A stretch of 64,000 nt of DNA, from contig NC_086374.1 of assembly GCF_036588685.1 (NCBI RefSeq), positions 19,956,886-20,020,885 of the forward strand, written 5' to 3'. Both the position numbers and the translations under genes were made by a program. Shown piece by piece: positions 47,001-62,000 of the stretch (position 1 is its first letter; the number at the start of each line of letters is the position of its first letter). Below the pieces are notes generated by a model that was given only the letters and a program-made list of their open reading frames with translations, ran no database searches and had not been told where the DNA came from. The stretch comes from Mytilus trossulus. Its lineage: Eukaryota > Mollusca > Bivalvia > Mytilida > Mytilidae.

Positions 47001-50000
47001 TGTGCAACTTCAAAACTTTTGGGAAAATCGACGATCATTTAAGGTTTTTCTGGTCATATTTTTTGTAATCCAGAATGAAAAGTATAAAAAAACTGTCCAA
47101 TAAGTTACAAATAATATAGTAACCAGCTAGATGATAACAATGGCACGTATTTCAGCATTTATTGGGTAGCACACAAATCCAGGGTGCTCGCATAAGGCAG
47201 CTTAACTGCCTAAAAACAATTGAAATTTCTAAAGTCTTTAAAACTATTTGTCTTAAAATCTTTCTTATTTTATACAGTCTTCACCTATCCTAAGTCAAGA
47301 AACCTGTTATTCAGTGGTTGTCGTTTATTGATGGGATTAGTGTTTAGTGTTTCTTGTTTATAGTTTTTTATATAGTTGTTTTCCAGTTACTATTAATTTT
47401 TGGGCCCTTTATAGCTTGCTGTTCCTTGTGAGCAAAAGGTTTGTGTTGATTTCTGTACTTTGATTTATAATCTTTTACTTTTTACATATTGTGACTTGGA
47501 TGGAGAGTTGTCTCATTGTCACTTATACCACATTTTCTTATATCTCTTAGGTCACATTAATCTAACTTACGGCCTGGTCTATACTTGCTGCAACTTTTCC
47601 ACTTTCTAATTTCTCTCTGTCTCCCAAAGAATCCTAAAATATTGTTACATAAATTATCGACTCAGATATGTCTTGCCTGCTGGATGAAGTTCAGAAAAAG
47701 GCAATCTGATGGACAGCAATACTGTTAATTAATAAAAAGTTGCTTGACTATGACACAGAGGACAGCTTGTCAAAATAATCATCGAACTGAGATGTACCTA
47801 CTAACCCTTCTATAAAACTTATCAAATACTGATATATTTTGTCTACTTATACACAGCAACATAAAAACAAATCCCAAAGACGACAGAAGTATTTAAAGGT
47901 AGATCTGTGAACCAGTGATTAATCTACTTGGAGACATGTGTTACTTACACTCCTGAATTTCTTTCCCAGTCCATCAACAATATGATCTGGTGCCATGGCT
48001 CTCCCTGCAGTCCTGAGAGGGTTTACTATAGTGTCCATCTGCAGAAGACAATCAATGAATTTGTTAATGATTCTTGTGTTACCAAGATAACTTAACTTGA
48101 AAAAAATCAAACATTAAAATCATTTATACCTGTAATGGTAATCTTATACAACTTACGTTTAAACTGATTTTTTTTTAACCCAAGAATGTGCCTACCTAAG
48201 CCTCCAATTAATACTTTTTCATGAATAATATTTAGTAAATAAGGTCACCCAAGAGATTTTTATAACTTCCTGCAAAATATGGGTTTTGCTTATTGTCAAA
48301 GACAAAACAATGACTTTTAGTTATCTACATCTTTGTCTTTTGGACTTTGATGGTTAGATATTATTGACATTTTTACCACATTTCCTTGCTTTTATTTTAA
48401 ATGTTACATATGACTGTCACAACTAGGATAAATAAATAATATTAACCTTTCTAGCTAAGTCACTTTTATGTTTTTCCCATAATCCTTGTGCTAAAAATTT
48501 CATCAATAAATCTTTTAATCCTTTGTTTTCATCCCAAAGCTGAGGATTTAGTAAATTCTGGAAAGGAAAAACATCATCATTTATATATAAAAAGTTTCCA
48601 ATTGAAGATTTTTAAAATCAGCTATATGGAATATTAATGGTTTGAGTAAACACTTCAACAGAGTATAACAATGGATGTCAAAGGGAGATAATCTACAAGT
48701 AAATTTGTGATTTTTTTATGTTTTTCATTTTAAAATCTAGATAAATACTATCAAATATGATTTATAACATTTTCATTTAAAAATAAAGAATTCATTGAAC
48801 TTTCAATAAGTTTCATAATTATTTGAAGGAATTTAAAGCAAAACTGAAATTTCTTCATTCAACTTTGGTGATATATGTAATGATCATTCCCTATATTCAT
48901 GAAATTGTCAGTCTTTATTTTTTACAAATCGCTGTAATATTGTAAAAAGTTTCTTGTCATGTAAATGTAGAATGTAGATTATCTAATTGTGTATATGTCT
49001 AAGAGTACACGTAGCAATTTTAAAATATATTTACCTGTAAATAATTATCTAAAGATTTTCTCCTCTTCTCCAAGAATTCTTGGTTCATGTTCTTCAACAT
49101 GGTTTTACCAGGAAAACCAAGCCCAGTCAAATCTGGAAACTAAAATGAAACCCAAATACATGATTCTAAAAAAATAAAACTCATAAATTTATGTTTGCAT
49201 GTTTAGCTGCATAAAAGTGAGAGAATTACTTTCTAACATTCATTATTCTAAGATGAAATAAAAGGGGTGTGTCAATGGGACACATATGATAGCCCTGCTT
49301 GTATATATATTAAGTCATATATCTACAGTATATAGCATATGATAACTTTTCTAGTACTAATGTATTGAGATTATGGAAATCGCTACATCTGCTGTATAAT
49401 GTATGTGATTAAAATTTTCTTGTACGAACATATTGAGATTGTGGAGATTGCTACATCTGCTGTATAATGTTTGTGATTAAAATTTTCTTGTACTAACATA
49501 GTGAGATTGTGGAGATTGCTACATCTACTGTATATTGCACGTAACTTACTTTTTCTTGTACTAACATATTGAGATCATGGAAATCGCTATATCTGCGATA
49601 TATTTCCTGAATATCATCTTCCCCATTTACTTTCTTTGTTACTCTGACAGCAAACACAGCATACGACTTTCCTGATTTCTCTGCTTCTTTTACGATACCT
49701 GAAATAATATTTCATTAAAACTACTTTCCCAACTCAAGGTTACCTTTTACAACTTTTAAAACACAAATGAAATTAGAAAAATTATGTTATGTTATCATTA
49801 GTAAAGAAAGTTTGAATTATCATTACCTATGGCTTATTATTAGATTGAGTGCACTAGAAATGTATAATCACAGATATTGGAAATTTTTTTAAATAATGGT
49901 TTTACATGATGTCACAAACATTTCATTGGATATAAGAAAATTACCATCACTCGTCGAAGTTAACCAATCAGATTTTCACCTCTTGTTTACCTGTGTACAA

Positions 50001-53000
50001 GCTTTTGTAACCATGTAACATCAAGTTTACAAAATATTCTACAAAAACACAAAAAAATAATGAAAGTATTACACTTAAGAGATGTTTATGATTAGGTCAC
50101 AGATAAACTCTAGACAGTCTGTATCATTTACTTTAACATGATATTAATAAAGACATATGTCAGATACCTGTTTGTGAGATGAAGGCAGATATGAACTCTT
50201 CATCATCAGATTGAGTCATGTTTGATTTCAATGCTGGTGCAGGGATTTCATCTGAAGAATCATTAGCTAAATCTTCATTCTGGAATAGGTAATAAAATGA
50301 ATATACAAATGAACACGTATAAACATGTTTGTAGGAATAAAAGTCAGAAAAAATACTGCACATGCTGTTTTTGTAACATATTGTTATCTTTCTTTAATGA
50401 GATATATGTTGAGGCCACTAAGACAAAGTGACCGACTTATTTTCTCTTAGATGTACATGTATCAGTAAGTCTGGTTCAATGACCCTATGTGTTAAAATTG
50501 AACTCTTACATGAAAATTTGATATCAAGTCAATCAAGTGTAAAATATAGGTCAACATGACCTGTTTTGTGGAAGGTTGCTATTCTCATCTAGTTGCATCC
50601 TTAAACTATTAAAGAATTATGACTAGAAGCCAATTTGTGTTTTAAAAATAAACTGGTATTGACTTTGCTTATTGTTGAAGGCTGTATGGTAACCTACAGG
50701 TGTCAAAACACTGATATATATTTTAGACATCAAGGTCCTCTCATAATTATGTCAACTTCCCCAAACTAATTAAATCTTTCTGTTATTTGTGTTTTGTGTT
50801 TTCTTTCTCATCAATACATACCCCAAATCTATTTATAATCATGTAAATGCAATAAAAGTATAAAAATCAAAGAATCACACTGTCAGAAGAAAGTTAAGAA
50901 ACACTCGTAGAAAGCATTTAAAGCCAATGAGTTAGTATTTTTTAGTCGAAACACAGTGACTACATTAAAATACATTGGTAAATAAAATATCTGTATCTGT
51001 AACAGCTGTGTCAGTGATATATACTGAAGAGTAAAGAAGTATGGAAATGTCTTTCTTTTCTACTTTCTAAAGAGACTAGCACTGCATACAAGTAATCTAA
51101 ATTCAAAGAAAAGAACCAGAGGCGGGTTAGGGGGGGAGGGAAGGGGGCCATGCCCCCTTTTTTCAGGGAAAAATTTGGTTGATAATATTTGGAATCTCCA
51201 AAGTGGGCTCCCTCTTAGGCAGTCAGTGGGCCCCCACTTTCGAAAAATTTCTTGATCTGCCTCTGAGAAAGTTAGCCAATTTATTTCTTAATATAAGGAT
51301 CAATAAAAAACGGATGATGAAAAAGAATATATTGGTTAATTTTGTCATTAAGTATCTTTAGTTTTGCTTGTTTTCATCTGATCATAATAAAAGGTCGGAT
51401 CATTGTTTAATAATGGTTGATATGTCACAAAACTACACTGTTTGTTCACATAACAATCCCACCCACCATCCCACCAAAAACTTAACATTATTAGAGGTAA
51501 ATGTTTTGGTCATTTCTTACCTGTCTTAATTAGAATGTCTACCTGTCATAAGTTAATAAAGTAAACTAAAAGTCACGATAGAAATTTTAACTTGTGTTAT
51601 ATAGAATCAAACAATAAAGTTATAGAATAAATTTCTTTCCACTATGAGAAAAGTAAGAATAGATAACTATCAAATATTGAAACAGAAATATGACAAAGTA
51701 TATATTTATCATGTTAAGATAAATAGATTCTACCACTACATTGAGTTTAATACGATATATATCCACTCGAGACAGTTAAATTTTCACATTTAAAACGTGA
51801 GGTTTGCCAGAGCGTTTTAAATATTTAAAGTTTAACTGTCGAGAGTGGAGTGGATAAATATCGTATTACACGAGATTTAGTGGTGGAATCTGTTTCTCTT
51901 ATGGTTTTCTAACATTATGCAGGCAAACTTAGTCCTTCTTTTCGAATGATCTGCAAAAAGATGTGTTCTTTCTATGTGATGTCATCAGGCATGGTCGCCT
52001 TTTTTCATGCCGTCACAATAGGAAATTCAGAGGACAGCAAGAACAATCGACTCCATAATCGGATTTTAACTAAAGAAGTACTAAGATCAAACAAACCACA
52101 CGTTGATTAATTTTTTTTTATACAATGGGTGCAGAAAGGGATAAATTGACTAAGAATAAGAGAAACAAATATATCAAATGCTGCACACGTGAAGGGTTTT
52201 GGTGTGTTAATTCATGTTAATTTGTTAATTGTGCTAAGCAACCATTAAGTTTATAACTTAAAAACCATAATATAAAATTTACCAGGGACTTTGTGATCTG
52301 TCAATTTTGAAATACATAACAAATTCAGTCTATTGTTCAACAGATAAAATAATTAATAATCTGTAATCAAAATACTTCATTAATTTTTAGAAAAAGTATA
52401 TCTCTAAATAGTAAATAATTCTTTGGTTTTTTTATATAACAGAATTATAAATTTAAGCATTTCACAACACATTGACTATTTTTCTTTATTTCAAACATGT
52501 TGTCTTTCATAAAAATAATGAATATCTAATCCTATATTGCAAAACACCGCTCATAATGACAAACTTAATCTTAAATTATAAAATTATCACCCTATAAACT
52601 ATAAATACATAATCTAGATTGAGTGCTGCTTCAAACTATAAATAAAACTTACGCCAAGTGATGACCCCGACTGCATTGAAATATCTGATCAAAAGCAAAC
52701 AAGCAAATTACACTGACATGTTAAAATTCTAGCTTAGACAAAGACAAGTTTGCTGTAAATTACCAAAGATAATCTGATTTAGGTTTACATCAATATAAAC
52801 AAAAATCATGATGGTAAATAACAGCAAACAAAAAGAGAAAAAAGTTTATTCTTATAGAGTGACTCAATTCATTTTTGTAACAACTTCATATCATCTCCAT
52901 TGATCTTGAGAAAGAGTTTCCATTGTGGTGAACATATTTTGCTGTACCATATAAAACATCTACATGTAACAATTTATTAAGGTTTTTAATCAAAATATTT

Positions 53001-56000
53001 CAATAAGGATCATGATGTGTTTCAGAGATATTATGCTTCTTACACAAAATGTCACTCATTTAAAAATGGCGGTTTACAAATAGAACAGGTAAATACTGGA
53101 AGTTAGAATCTGAAATCTACAAACAAGACACAATGCTATTATAAAAGATTTTAAAAGCATTCTTTTATGGCCTTAGGGGCACTATGACTAGCTTTAAAAT
53201 GTATAAAAAAAAAATAAGCTGCATTTACAGAAATCATGAAAGCATTTGCTCAAATTATTTATAAGCAAAGCTTTAATTTTCAGGACTTATAATACACTTT
53301 TATCAAGTGGCAAAAATCTGAACGGTGAAAGCAAACATTCACCAACCATTTTGAAATTGAAACTGAACTGTATTTGGTAAGAGTTAGTCATGATGGAAAA
53401 ATTTTAAGCTCTTAATCAATACAAAACAAACTCAAAATTTAAACTGATTTTACTGTTTCAATGGATATAACTCCTAGAACAACAATTGGCATGTATCCTT
53501 AACATTGATTTTGGAAGTGTACTCTAAGATTAATGACTATTTCTTGCTACTTTTATCTACACATTAAATGTAACAAATTCAAACATCATTTTTGCTGATC
53601 TTCTGATTTTTACAAATACAACTGCCAAATAGTAGCAGCAATTACTGAAAAATTAACCATCTCTGGTATTGTATTGTCATTACTGCCGTGGCCAAAGACA
53701 ATGAAATTGGTAGAGTCAAAATCAATAATCAAACCTTTGCTTCAGACAGACAGATATAACAGTGGCTACATGCTCCTCTAAAATTTGCCTTGTCTATCAA
53801 AAAAATATTAGAAGTTGTTTAAAAACAGCAACAAAAAACATGCATTAAACAAAAAAAAAATCACTATCTTGCAATTGTATCTTAAAACTTTAATCAAATT
53901 TAGAAAACAGAAAGTCACATAAAGATGTTTATAAAGAAAAAGGGACTTTCATAAATTTTAAACCTATAGAAGGCATTAGTTGTTCTCTTATTAAAATTGT
54001 TCTCAAGGTTTTATTGCTTTACTAATTATTTTCATTCCAGATGGCACAGTTGGCTTATAATAATTGTTATTATCATGAATTATAAAACATTCTTATGAAA
54101 TTTTTCTATGGATTTTGACCTAATGAACAGCATTTATGCTTTAGAATGGAAATAAAGATTTCCCTGGTAGCTCTAGTGATTTACATTTGCTTAATTTTGT
54201 ATTCATGCAGCTAAATCTGAAACAGCCATTACAGAAAAAACAACAAAAAGTTGTTACACAAGATGAATTGAGTCACTCAATCATGCCCATACAAGATATA
54301 TAATGCACTGAATTAAAACATAGAAACAATTTATTGGAATTTTCAAAATTACATGAATCAAATGTCAGAATATAATTTGAATAGGCCAAACATTTTTTGT
54401 ATTAACTTTTCATGAATAATTTTGATAAAGTAAATTGTTTCTGTTGTAACATTGTTATATACTATTAGTAATACACATGTGACCAATTCATCCTAAATAT
54501 TAACCTACTTTGAACCAAATGATCCTACGAACTGTAAAAACAATATGTATATATCAATATTCATTGAACCAAATGATTCTACGAACTGTAAAAACAATAT
54601 GTATATATCAATATTCATTGAACCAAATGATCCTACGAACTGTAAAAAAATAGGTATATATCAATATTCATTGAACCAAATGATTCTACGAACTGTTAAA
54701 AACAATATGCATATATCAATGTTTAATAGTAAAATTGATATATTTATTTTGTTCAACAAACCAATTATTCCAGAATACTGATCACATATGCTATACTAGT
54801 TTAATGGTGAATATTTATGTATGATTTATGTCTATTGCATATTACTTAATTCAGTGATTTGTTTTTTCTGTTTGTCTTTGTTTCATGGCACCACTGGTGT
54901 ATGTAAATTAAAAGGAAATCTGTAACTTTGCTCATATATTCATTTATAGTACTACAATATAGTTTCCATTTTACTTTGCAGTTTATAGTTATAAAATTAT
55001 ATATTTTATTATTTTGGTACTTGGTTGAATAGTTACAGTTATTGCATGAAATTCTTTTTGCTAAAAGCTGTTATACTATTGAAAACATTCAACAAATCAT
55101 TGTGGCACCAAGGTCATTTTATTTTATATTGATTAATCTGTAATTTGATATTTATCTCCTGAAACTCTATTGCTATATAAAGTCAAACTCTATTTATCTT
55201 CAATTTGGTATTTAAGAAAAAAAAGATAATGTAAACACAATTTTCTCATTTTTCTATATCTTCAATAATCTACTTAGACATTAGTGCCAAAATGTAATGT
55301 TAGATATCTTTGAGAAGAAATGTAATTTCTGACTTTATACTAGCTGATGTTTAATAGTATTTTGTTTTTCTAATTTCTATAATATTATACGTACTATCAT
55401 CAATACTGATATTATCCCCCTCCTCTAAACGATCCTCCTTTCCCAGACCCAAATCTTCCATTAACTTTGTGTATACGTTACTTTGTAGAAACTTCTCATA
55501 ATACTGTTCTGTGTGTAGTATTTGATACACCTACAAATATCATAAGAGTAATTTTAAAAATAGTTTCTCTTGCTTCCAAACAAGTCTCTACAAATGAATA
55601 CAATTGATATTTCATTGTGCGTTTTTCTATGTTGTGATGTTTTCTATTGTTTCAGAAAAAGGGAGAAAGTTTGGTACCATTAAAACGTTTAATCCCTTGG
55701 CAAATGTTTGCACCTGTCCTAAGTACCAGTAAGGAATCTGATGTACAGTAGTTGTCCTTAGTTTATGTAATTTATATGTGTTTCTTGTTTCTCAGTTTTT
55801 TATATAGATTAGACAATTGGTTATCCCATTTGAATGGTTTTACACTAGTATTTTTGGGGCCCTTTATAGCTTGTTGTTCCGTGTGAGCCAAGGCTCCATG
55901 TTGAGGTTGTACCTTGACCTATAATAGTTTACTTTTATAAATTGTTATTTGGATAGAGAGTTGTCTCATTGGAACTCATACCACCTCTTCCTACATCTAT

Positions 56001-59000
56001 ATACAATGAATAGTTATCAAATAAACTCATCATAGATACCAGGATCAAAATTTTATATTTACGCCAAACCAGCCACTTCAGCGGGGCTTCAACTTGTATG
56101 CATTGCTTAACTTCCAATAACATTTTTTTAAGTATAATGTATACAAGCTGAAGACCCCTTTTTCTAGTGATTGCAGATGTCAATCTTAATGACAATGCTT
56201 GACCAAACATTTATACAAGCAAAGCAAGCAAGTCAACTTCACTTTAAACTTGCCAGCATTATGATAATAGCTTTAGTGAAAATTATAAACTATGTTTTGA
56301 GCCGTTCACTTGTATCTATGCCTAAAAATGGAGTACTCACTTTAGCTGCAACTTCATCAAACACACTTTCTGATAGAAATTTACTCTTAATTCGTTGCAA
56401 AGTTCTCTTTACTATTTCACTGTCAATTTTAATTCTAGATGAGGCCTGAAAGTAGAAAATTCAGTCACCTTCAAATTATTTGAAAGACCAAGCCAAACAA
56501 ATTCCTTCTTTGTTTGCTGTGATTCTGAAGGATAGGTATACGCAGGAATGGATTTTTATTTTACATAAGAGAAGGTTCATTCCAGAAATTTAGAAATGGT
56601 TATACATAAATTGTTTATCCACTATACATTAAGTTAGGAACCCCTGCAAGGATTGAAATGGTGATTCAGTCATTATACTTTTAATACTATCCTTACAATC
56701 ATTCTACTTTTATATATATCTAATAGTTCAAGACACATTTGATAGTACAGATAGATTAACCTTGAGTTTAAGCTGCATTTTTGTGACATAGATATTAAAG
56801 GGAAACTTCGCAAAAAAATCAAAAATTGATATTATGTTTATTCTGTATAAAAAATCTCAAATTCATAGATATTAAAGTTTTATTCTGCTAGACAAGAGAT
56901 CACCATCATTTTTAAATTTAGAGTATCAATTCTCTCCGGTCGGCAATTTTGTCACCTTCTTCAATTTGCAGTCACGATATGTCTAAGGACCAAAACAACA
57001 GTAACCCGATGTAGTCGTAATTGCGTGTCGATATCTCGTCAATCGTACGTTTGTTTTATCCGACTAGTTAACTAGTTAACTAACTTGATACGGAAAATTT
57101 TCTTCTTTTTTTTTTAAATAACCATGATCTGTTATTTTGAGACTGAAAATTATAGGAATTAGTGAAAAAGTCAAAATTTCATATCATAAATAAGTCTTCC
57201 GTGAAACTTGAATTGTTTTCGGAAATCTAATTAGTTCATAATTCTTTTATGTAATAAACTTTATTCAAATAAATTAGGATCTTCGTTCCACTGATCACCC
57301 ACATGGCTAAAGGTATTACTCCCAAAGGTATTGTAGGGGGTGTGAGGTGACACGTCCAGGTATTCAAGCGATTTCCTGTCGAGTTTGCAAATTCATGCAT
57401 CGTTTCACTTCTAAGTGTATTGATAAGTGTACACGGCCGATAACTTATAACTTTCCATTTTGAACTTTTAGGTGTATAATATACATCTCTATCTTGCTTG
57501 TCCAAAAGTGATATTACTAAACTCACACGCTTGTTTATGAATAACATTTCTGGTGAAAAGAAAATTATTTATAAAAATATAAATAATACAAAAAAAAAAC
57601 CAAACAGATTTGATGAAATAAAAATCTATATACCTATTTTTTCCAAGGGTAAATTTGGTAAAATGTAATATATACTCGTTGTCAATGGTGAAGGCCAGAA
57701 ATATTGATTTGAAAAAAATGTACGCACTTGTCGACCATTCGTATATACGCCTGGATTATAAGTTACGGAACTATAGCGCAAATTAAAATATATACATGTA
57801 TACATGGAACATAAGAAAAAAACATACATTTTGCGTAAATTGGGGTAAAAGTTTTGTAAAATGACAAGTCCACGTATGCCAACAGTATGTAATCATCAAA
57901 TGTCGATAGACTATTGTATACCAAAAGAAGAAGAAGAGATTTAAATACAGGTTGATATATAACTTTATTTGGCTCATCGAAGTTATGGACATTTATGTAT
58001 CAATTAGATTGTTCTCGAAAAAAGGAAGAAATTCGCCATCATCACAATTGTTCCGACATGCATGTAATATATACGCAACTGGAAGTACACTAATACCGAG
58101 GGATGTGAATATTTTCCAGGAAAACTATAGAGTATCAAAGTTTCGAATCAATTTCGGGATTTATTTTCTCTCTTGAAGTTGATATTCAATGACAGCAATT
58201 TAAAGAATAAACTGCTTGTCTTCTTGCCAGTTGAAACAGACTTATAATTACATTAAAAAATAGGGAAAGATGATATTTAATTCGTTAATTTTTTTTAATA
58301 CATCGTTGGTCAAATACCTAAAGTATTATATATAGTTACGATGTGAGACGAAGAGTATTTTAAGAAGGACATTCCCGATTATGTATATATTTTGTTGATG
58401 TTATTCACACTTGAAAAGCATATCTGTTCGTAATTTGTTGATTCCATTCCTATTAGATCCTTTAATTTCCTGTCAATTTTTTAAAACATGTTTTTTTCAA
58501 ATATCTGAAGTATTCATGTGTTGTGAGATTTAAAATATTTTGATGAGCAGATTAATTCCTAAATAGGTAATTAAAGATCACTTTGGATGGACTAAAATAT
58601 ATAATTGCAATTGTTAATGATCTGTTTGAAATATTTAAGGCTGCCAATCCTGATTTAAAATAGTACAATTTTTAGTTCATAAACTGGTGTTTAGAAGGCT
58701 ATTTTTATTTATAAATACTTCAATTAAAATAATTCAGTATTTTATCGTTACTAAAGTAATCAAAAGTCATAATTCATTAAAAGTGATCTTATGCAAGATA
58801 TAAAAATATACAACAGCTATCCAGTTATTGTGCGATCTTATTATGCCCGTTAATTAATCTTAATTATTTTTTATTACATTCATGTGTCTGAAACTTTGTC
58901 TGACTCCCGTTTAGAATTGATACGAAATGTTGTTCACACCTGAAATGCCAGTGAACCGTGACGCCTAGATTTCACTCAATGAGGATCAAAAGATTAGAAT

Positions 59001-62000
59001 TACATAATGCTAATCTTTCAATTACCTTGAGTTAAACTACGCAATCCACATTCTTTAGGTGTCACAAAACAATACACATTTTATTGTTTCCACCGTACAA
59101 GCAAGTGAAAATGATTGCTGGAATGAAGCAAAAAGGTCAGAATACAAACATGTATTTTTAATACACTATCGATCATGTCAGTTTCATATGTTTGTTTAAA
59201 GTATTTTTAGAAAAAAAATTCATAAAAATGTTCTATTGTATGATTTACTTTTATTATTAAAATTCCTTTTAAAAAATCCAAACGATCTAATTTTAAAAGT
59301 TGCATGGCTATCACTTATTTTTTCGTTGGCTAATAGCTACACCAAAAATCGTCGATGCGCTTTAAATCGTGTTATTAGATGGTTAACGAACAAGACTTAA
59401 ATGAGATATTTTCACTCCCGGCATGCATCAAAGACTTAAACTACGTCACATAAGTCAGGAAGTTTCAAAAATTAAAATTAATAATTCCCTATTTTCTTGT
59501 TTATTAGATTTCATATCAAAATAAAACTTGGTGAATATGTTTTTTATGGTATTATGAACATAATAAAATGAAAAGTGAAAAATGGCGAATTATCCCTTTA
59601 ACACCCATAGATAGATAAGGAAACAGTAATGCTGCAAGAAACCACCAAAATTTACCTTTTCAGATAAATACTGATCATGGATAATTAACGCTGCTCTTCG
59701 TAAAGACTCTAAGTCAACTTCAGTTGCCTCCCCTCCCATTGCTCTTTGTTGTGCTGCTCTAATCTGCTGCTCAGCAGCTGCACGAAAACCCTACAAAAAA
59801 CAACATTTCTGTAATACTACAATAAAACATCATGAACAAATTAGAAGAAAGTTCTACTTACTTCTTTAAAACTAATAGCAAATTTTCTTTTCTTTGCAGA
59901 AAATATAAGAAGTCTATCGCATCTAGTATCACTGAATTTGACTAAAAATTATTATTCTATTTTAACAGAAGAAATTAAATTATTGAAGTATTATGAAATA
60001 TTAAAAAGATAGCTGGAGTTTAACCTTTTCCTATATAGTACAAGTCACCACAGTCAAACTGAAGACCAGATATATGATCATTCTGTTCGGTAGTACCAAG
60101 AAAAGTGGGATGCAAATGTTTCTTTAAAGAAGGTGAATAAATTAAAATAAATTTCATTCACCAACACAATTAACCATCCATTTAACAGCTGATTTATGAG
60201 TAGGATTTTCAACTTGGTCTAATAACAGAATTTTATATAAACTTACCTCGACATTTAAATAAAAAAATAAATACATTTGGCCCCCAACACTCGTCATAAA
60301 TTCTGAAATAGAAAAGTGAATTATAAATTCTAAATCTTACAACTAAAAATGTGAATAAATTGTGGATTCTAATACTTATGTACATATACAGGCTGATATC
60401 CAGTTGAAATTAAACATGTTCTTCCTTCTTGTTTTGACACATTTTATAAATAACTGTTTGAATTTTTATGTATTTATGAAATTTAAATGAAATAATCAGT
60501 AACTTTCATATGATGATTTAGCTGGTGATAAAGTGATTAAACAAGATTATTTGGATGAGCTGTCTTGTGTGAAGAAGGTTTTACTTTTTCATTTATTATT
60601 TTTTCTACATGTTATGTCAAACCATGATAATACTATACCAATGAACAAGATTTAGATCTTACCTATAAAAACTGCTAATGCTATATTATTTTCTATAATT
60701 TCGTCTAAACTTAATATAAATATATTCTTTGCTCTGCAAATATCAGAAATCTGTAAGAAAAAAGAAAAATAATTTCAAATTATTAGCATCTGAAAAAATC
60801 TTAAGAAATAAATTTAACTGATGAATTAAATTCAGTGCAAGTACATGTACTTCTAAAATTACATCAAACTTTCATATGTATTCTTTTGAGTTTACTTCTT
60901 ACTTATTTTTTTTTTTTACAAATTATCTCCCCTTAGACCAGCAACTACATAAAGTTTACTTTAATAGTGATGAATTGCATATTTTTCTCAAATTGTTTCC
61001 AAAGATTAAAATTTTCTTTTTATAAGTTTCCCTTTTTAATCTTTTCTTCATTTGTTTATTTCTCTCACAGATTACACCTCATAACATAGTTAACATGATG
61101 GCAAAGTAAATATGAAACACATGTTTGTTTTTTTATCACATTATCATAATCAAATATGTTGAAAATATCTTTTTACATAAGACTGTTGCTCAACTATTGA
61201 TAGGATAATTTCAAAATGTCAAAATGTTTTTGTAAGTGTGAATTCTTAAGGTAAATAATGAAATTAAAATCTACCAAAACTATCATCTAACCGTCCAAAG
61301 TGGTGGTACTATGTAGGATTTTCAAATTCAATGGTTAATGAAATTTTCTCTTTTTGTTGAAAATATTGTATTTCTTTCTCAGTTGAACTGTTTTCATTTT
61401 TAAAACTGACCAAGTAGTTAATTTTAATCTAATATAACACCTTTTGTTGTTGACATACTTACATCAATATTATCATCTACTCCATCAATCAATCTTTTAA
61501 TTCTTCCTTCACATATAGTCTTAACAAATACTAAACTGTTTAAATTCTGTTTAATTACAGCATCTGTAAAGATTAAAATCATTTATAACAGACAAAACCT
61601 TACTATTAAAACATCAAGATTTAAGTCAATACTTTCAAATAACTTTCTATAAATTAATAGTAAAAGTGATAACCGCTCATGTCAAAACAAATATGTTTTT
61701 TAAAATTAATATTACATATATGGCCTTCAATTAAGAGCAAACACAATATTTTTAGAAAGCCATAAAGTACTTGATCACAAAATAAGAAACAATTTAAAAT
61801 GGAAAATTAAAAGGCTCAATTTTATCAAATAACATTACACAAATAACATTCCTAGCAGACAGCAACCAACCACATCCAATGGACTACAGGCTCCTGGCTT
61901 GGGACAGGCATATTAGGATTGTGATATGGTAAATTTTGTAAGGGGTTTTGTTGATATTTGTTCAAGCATATTTTGGTGGCATGGTATATTTTGTAACATT

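Noticed and set aside
57236-57992. Minus-strand frames inside the TTAA-flanked element as a transposase
   Set aside because: Short, interrupted and lacking any recognisable catalytic motif; left as unknown content of the element.
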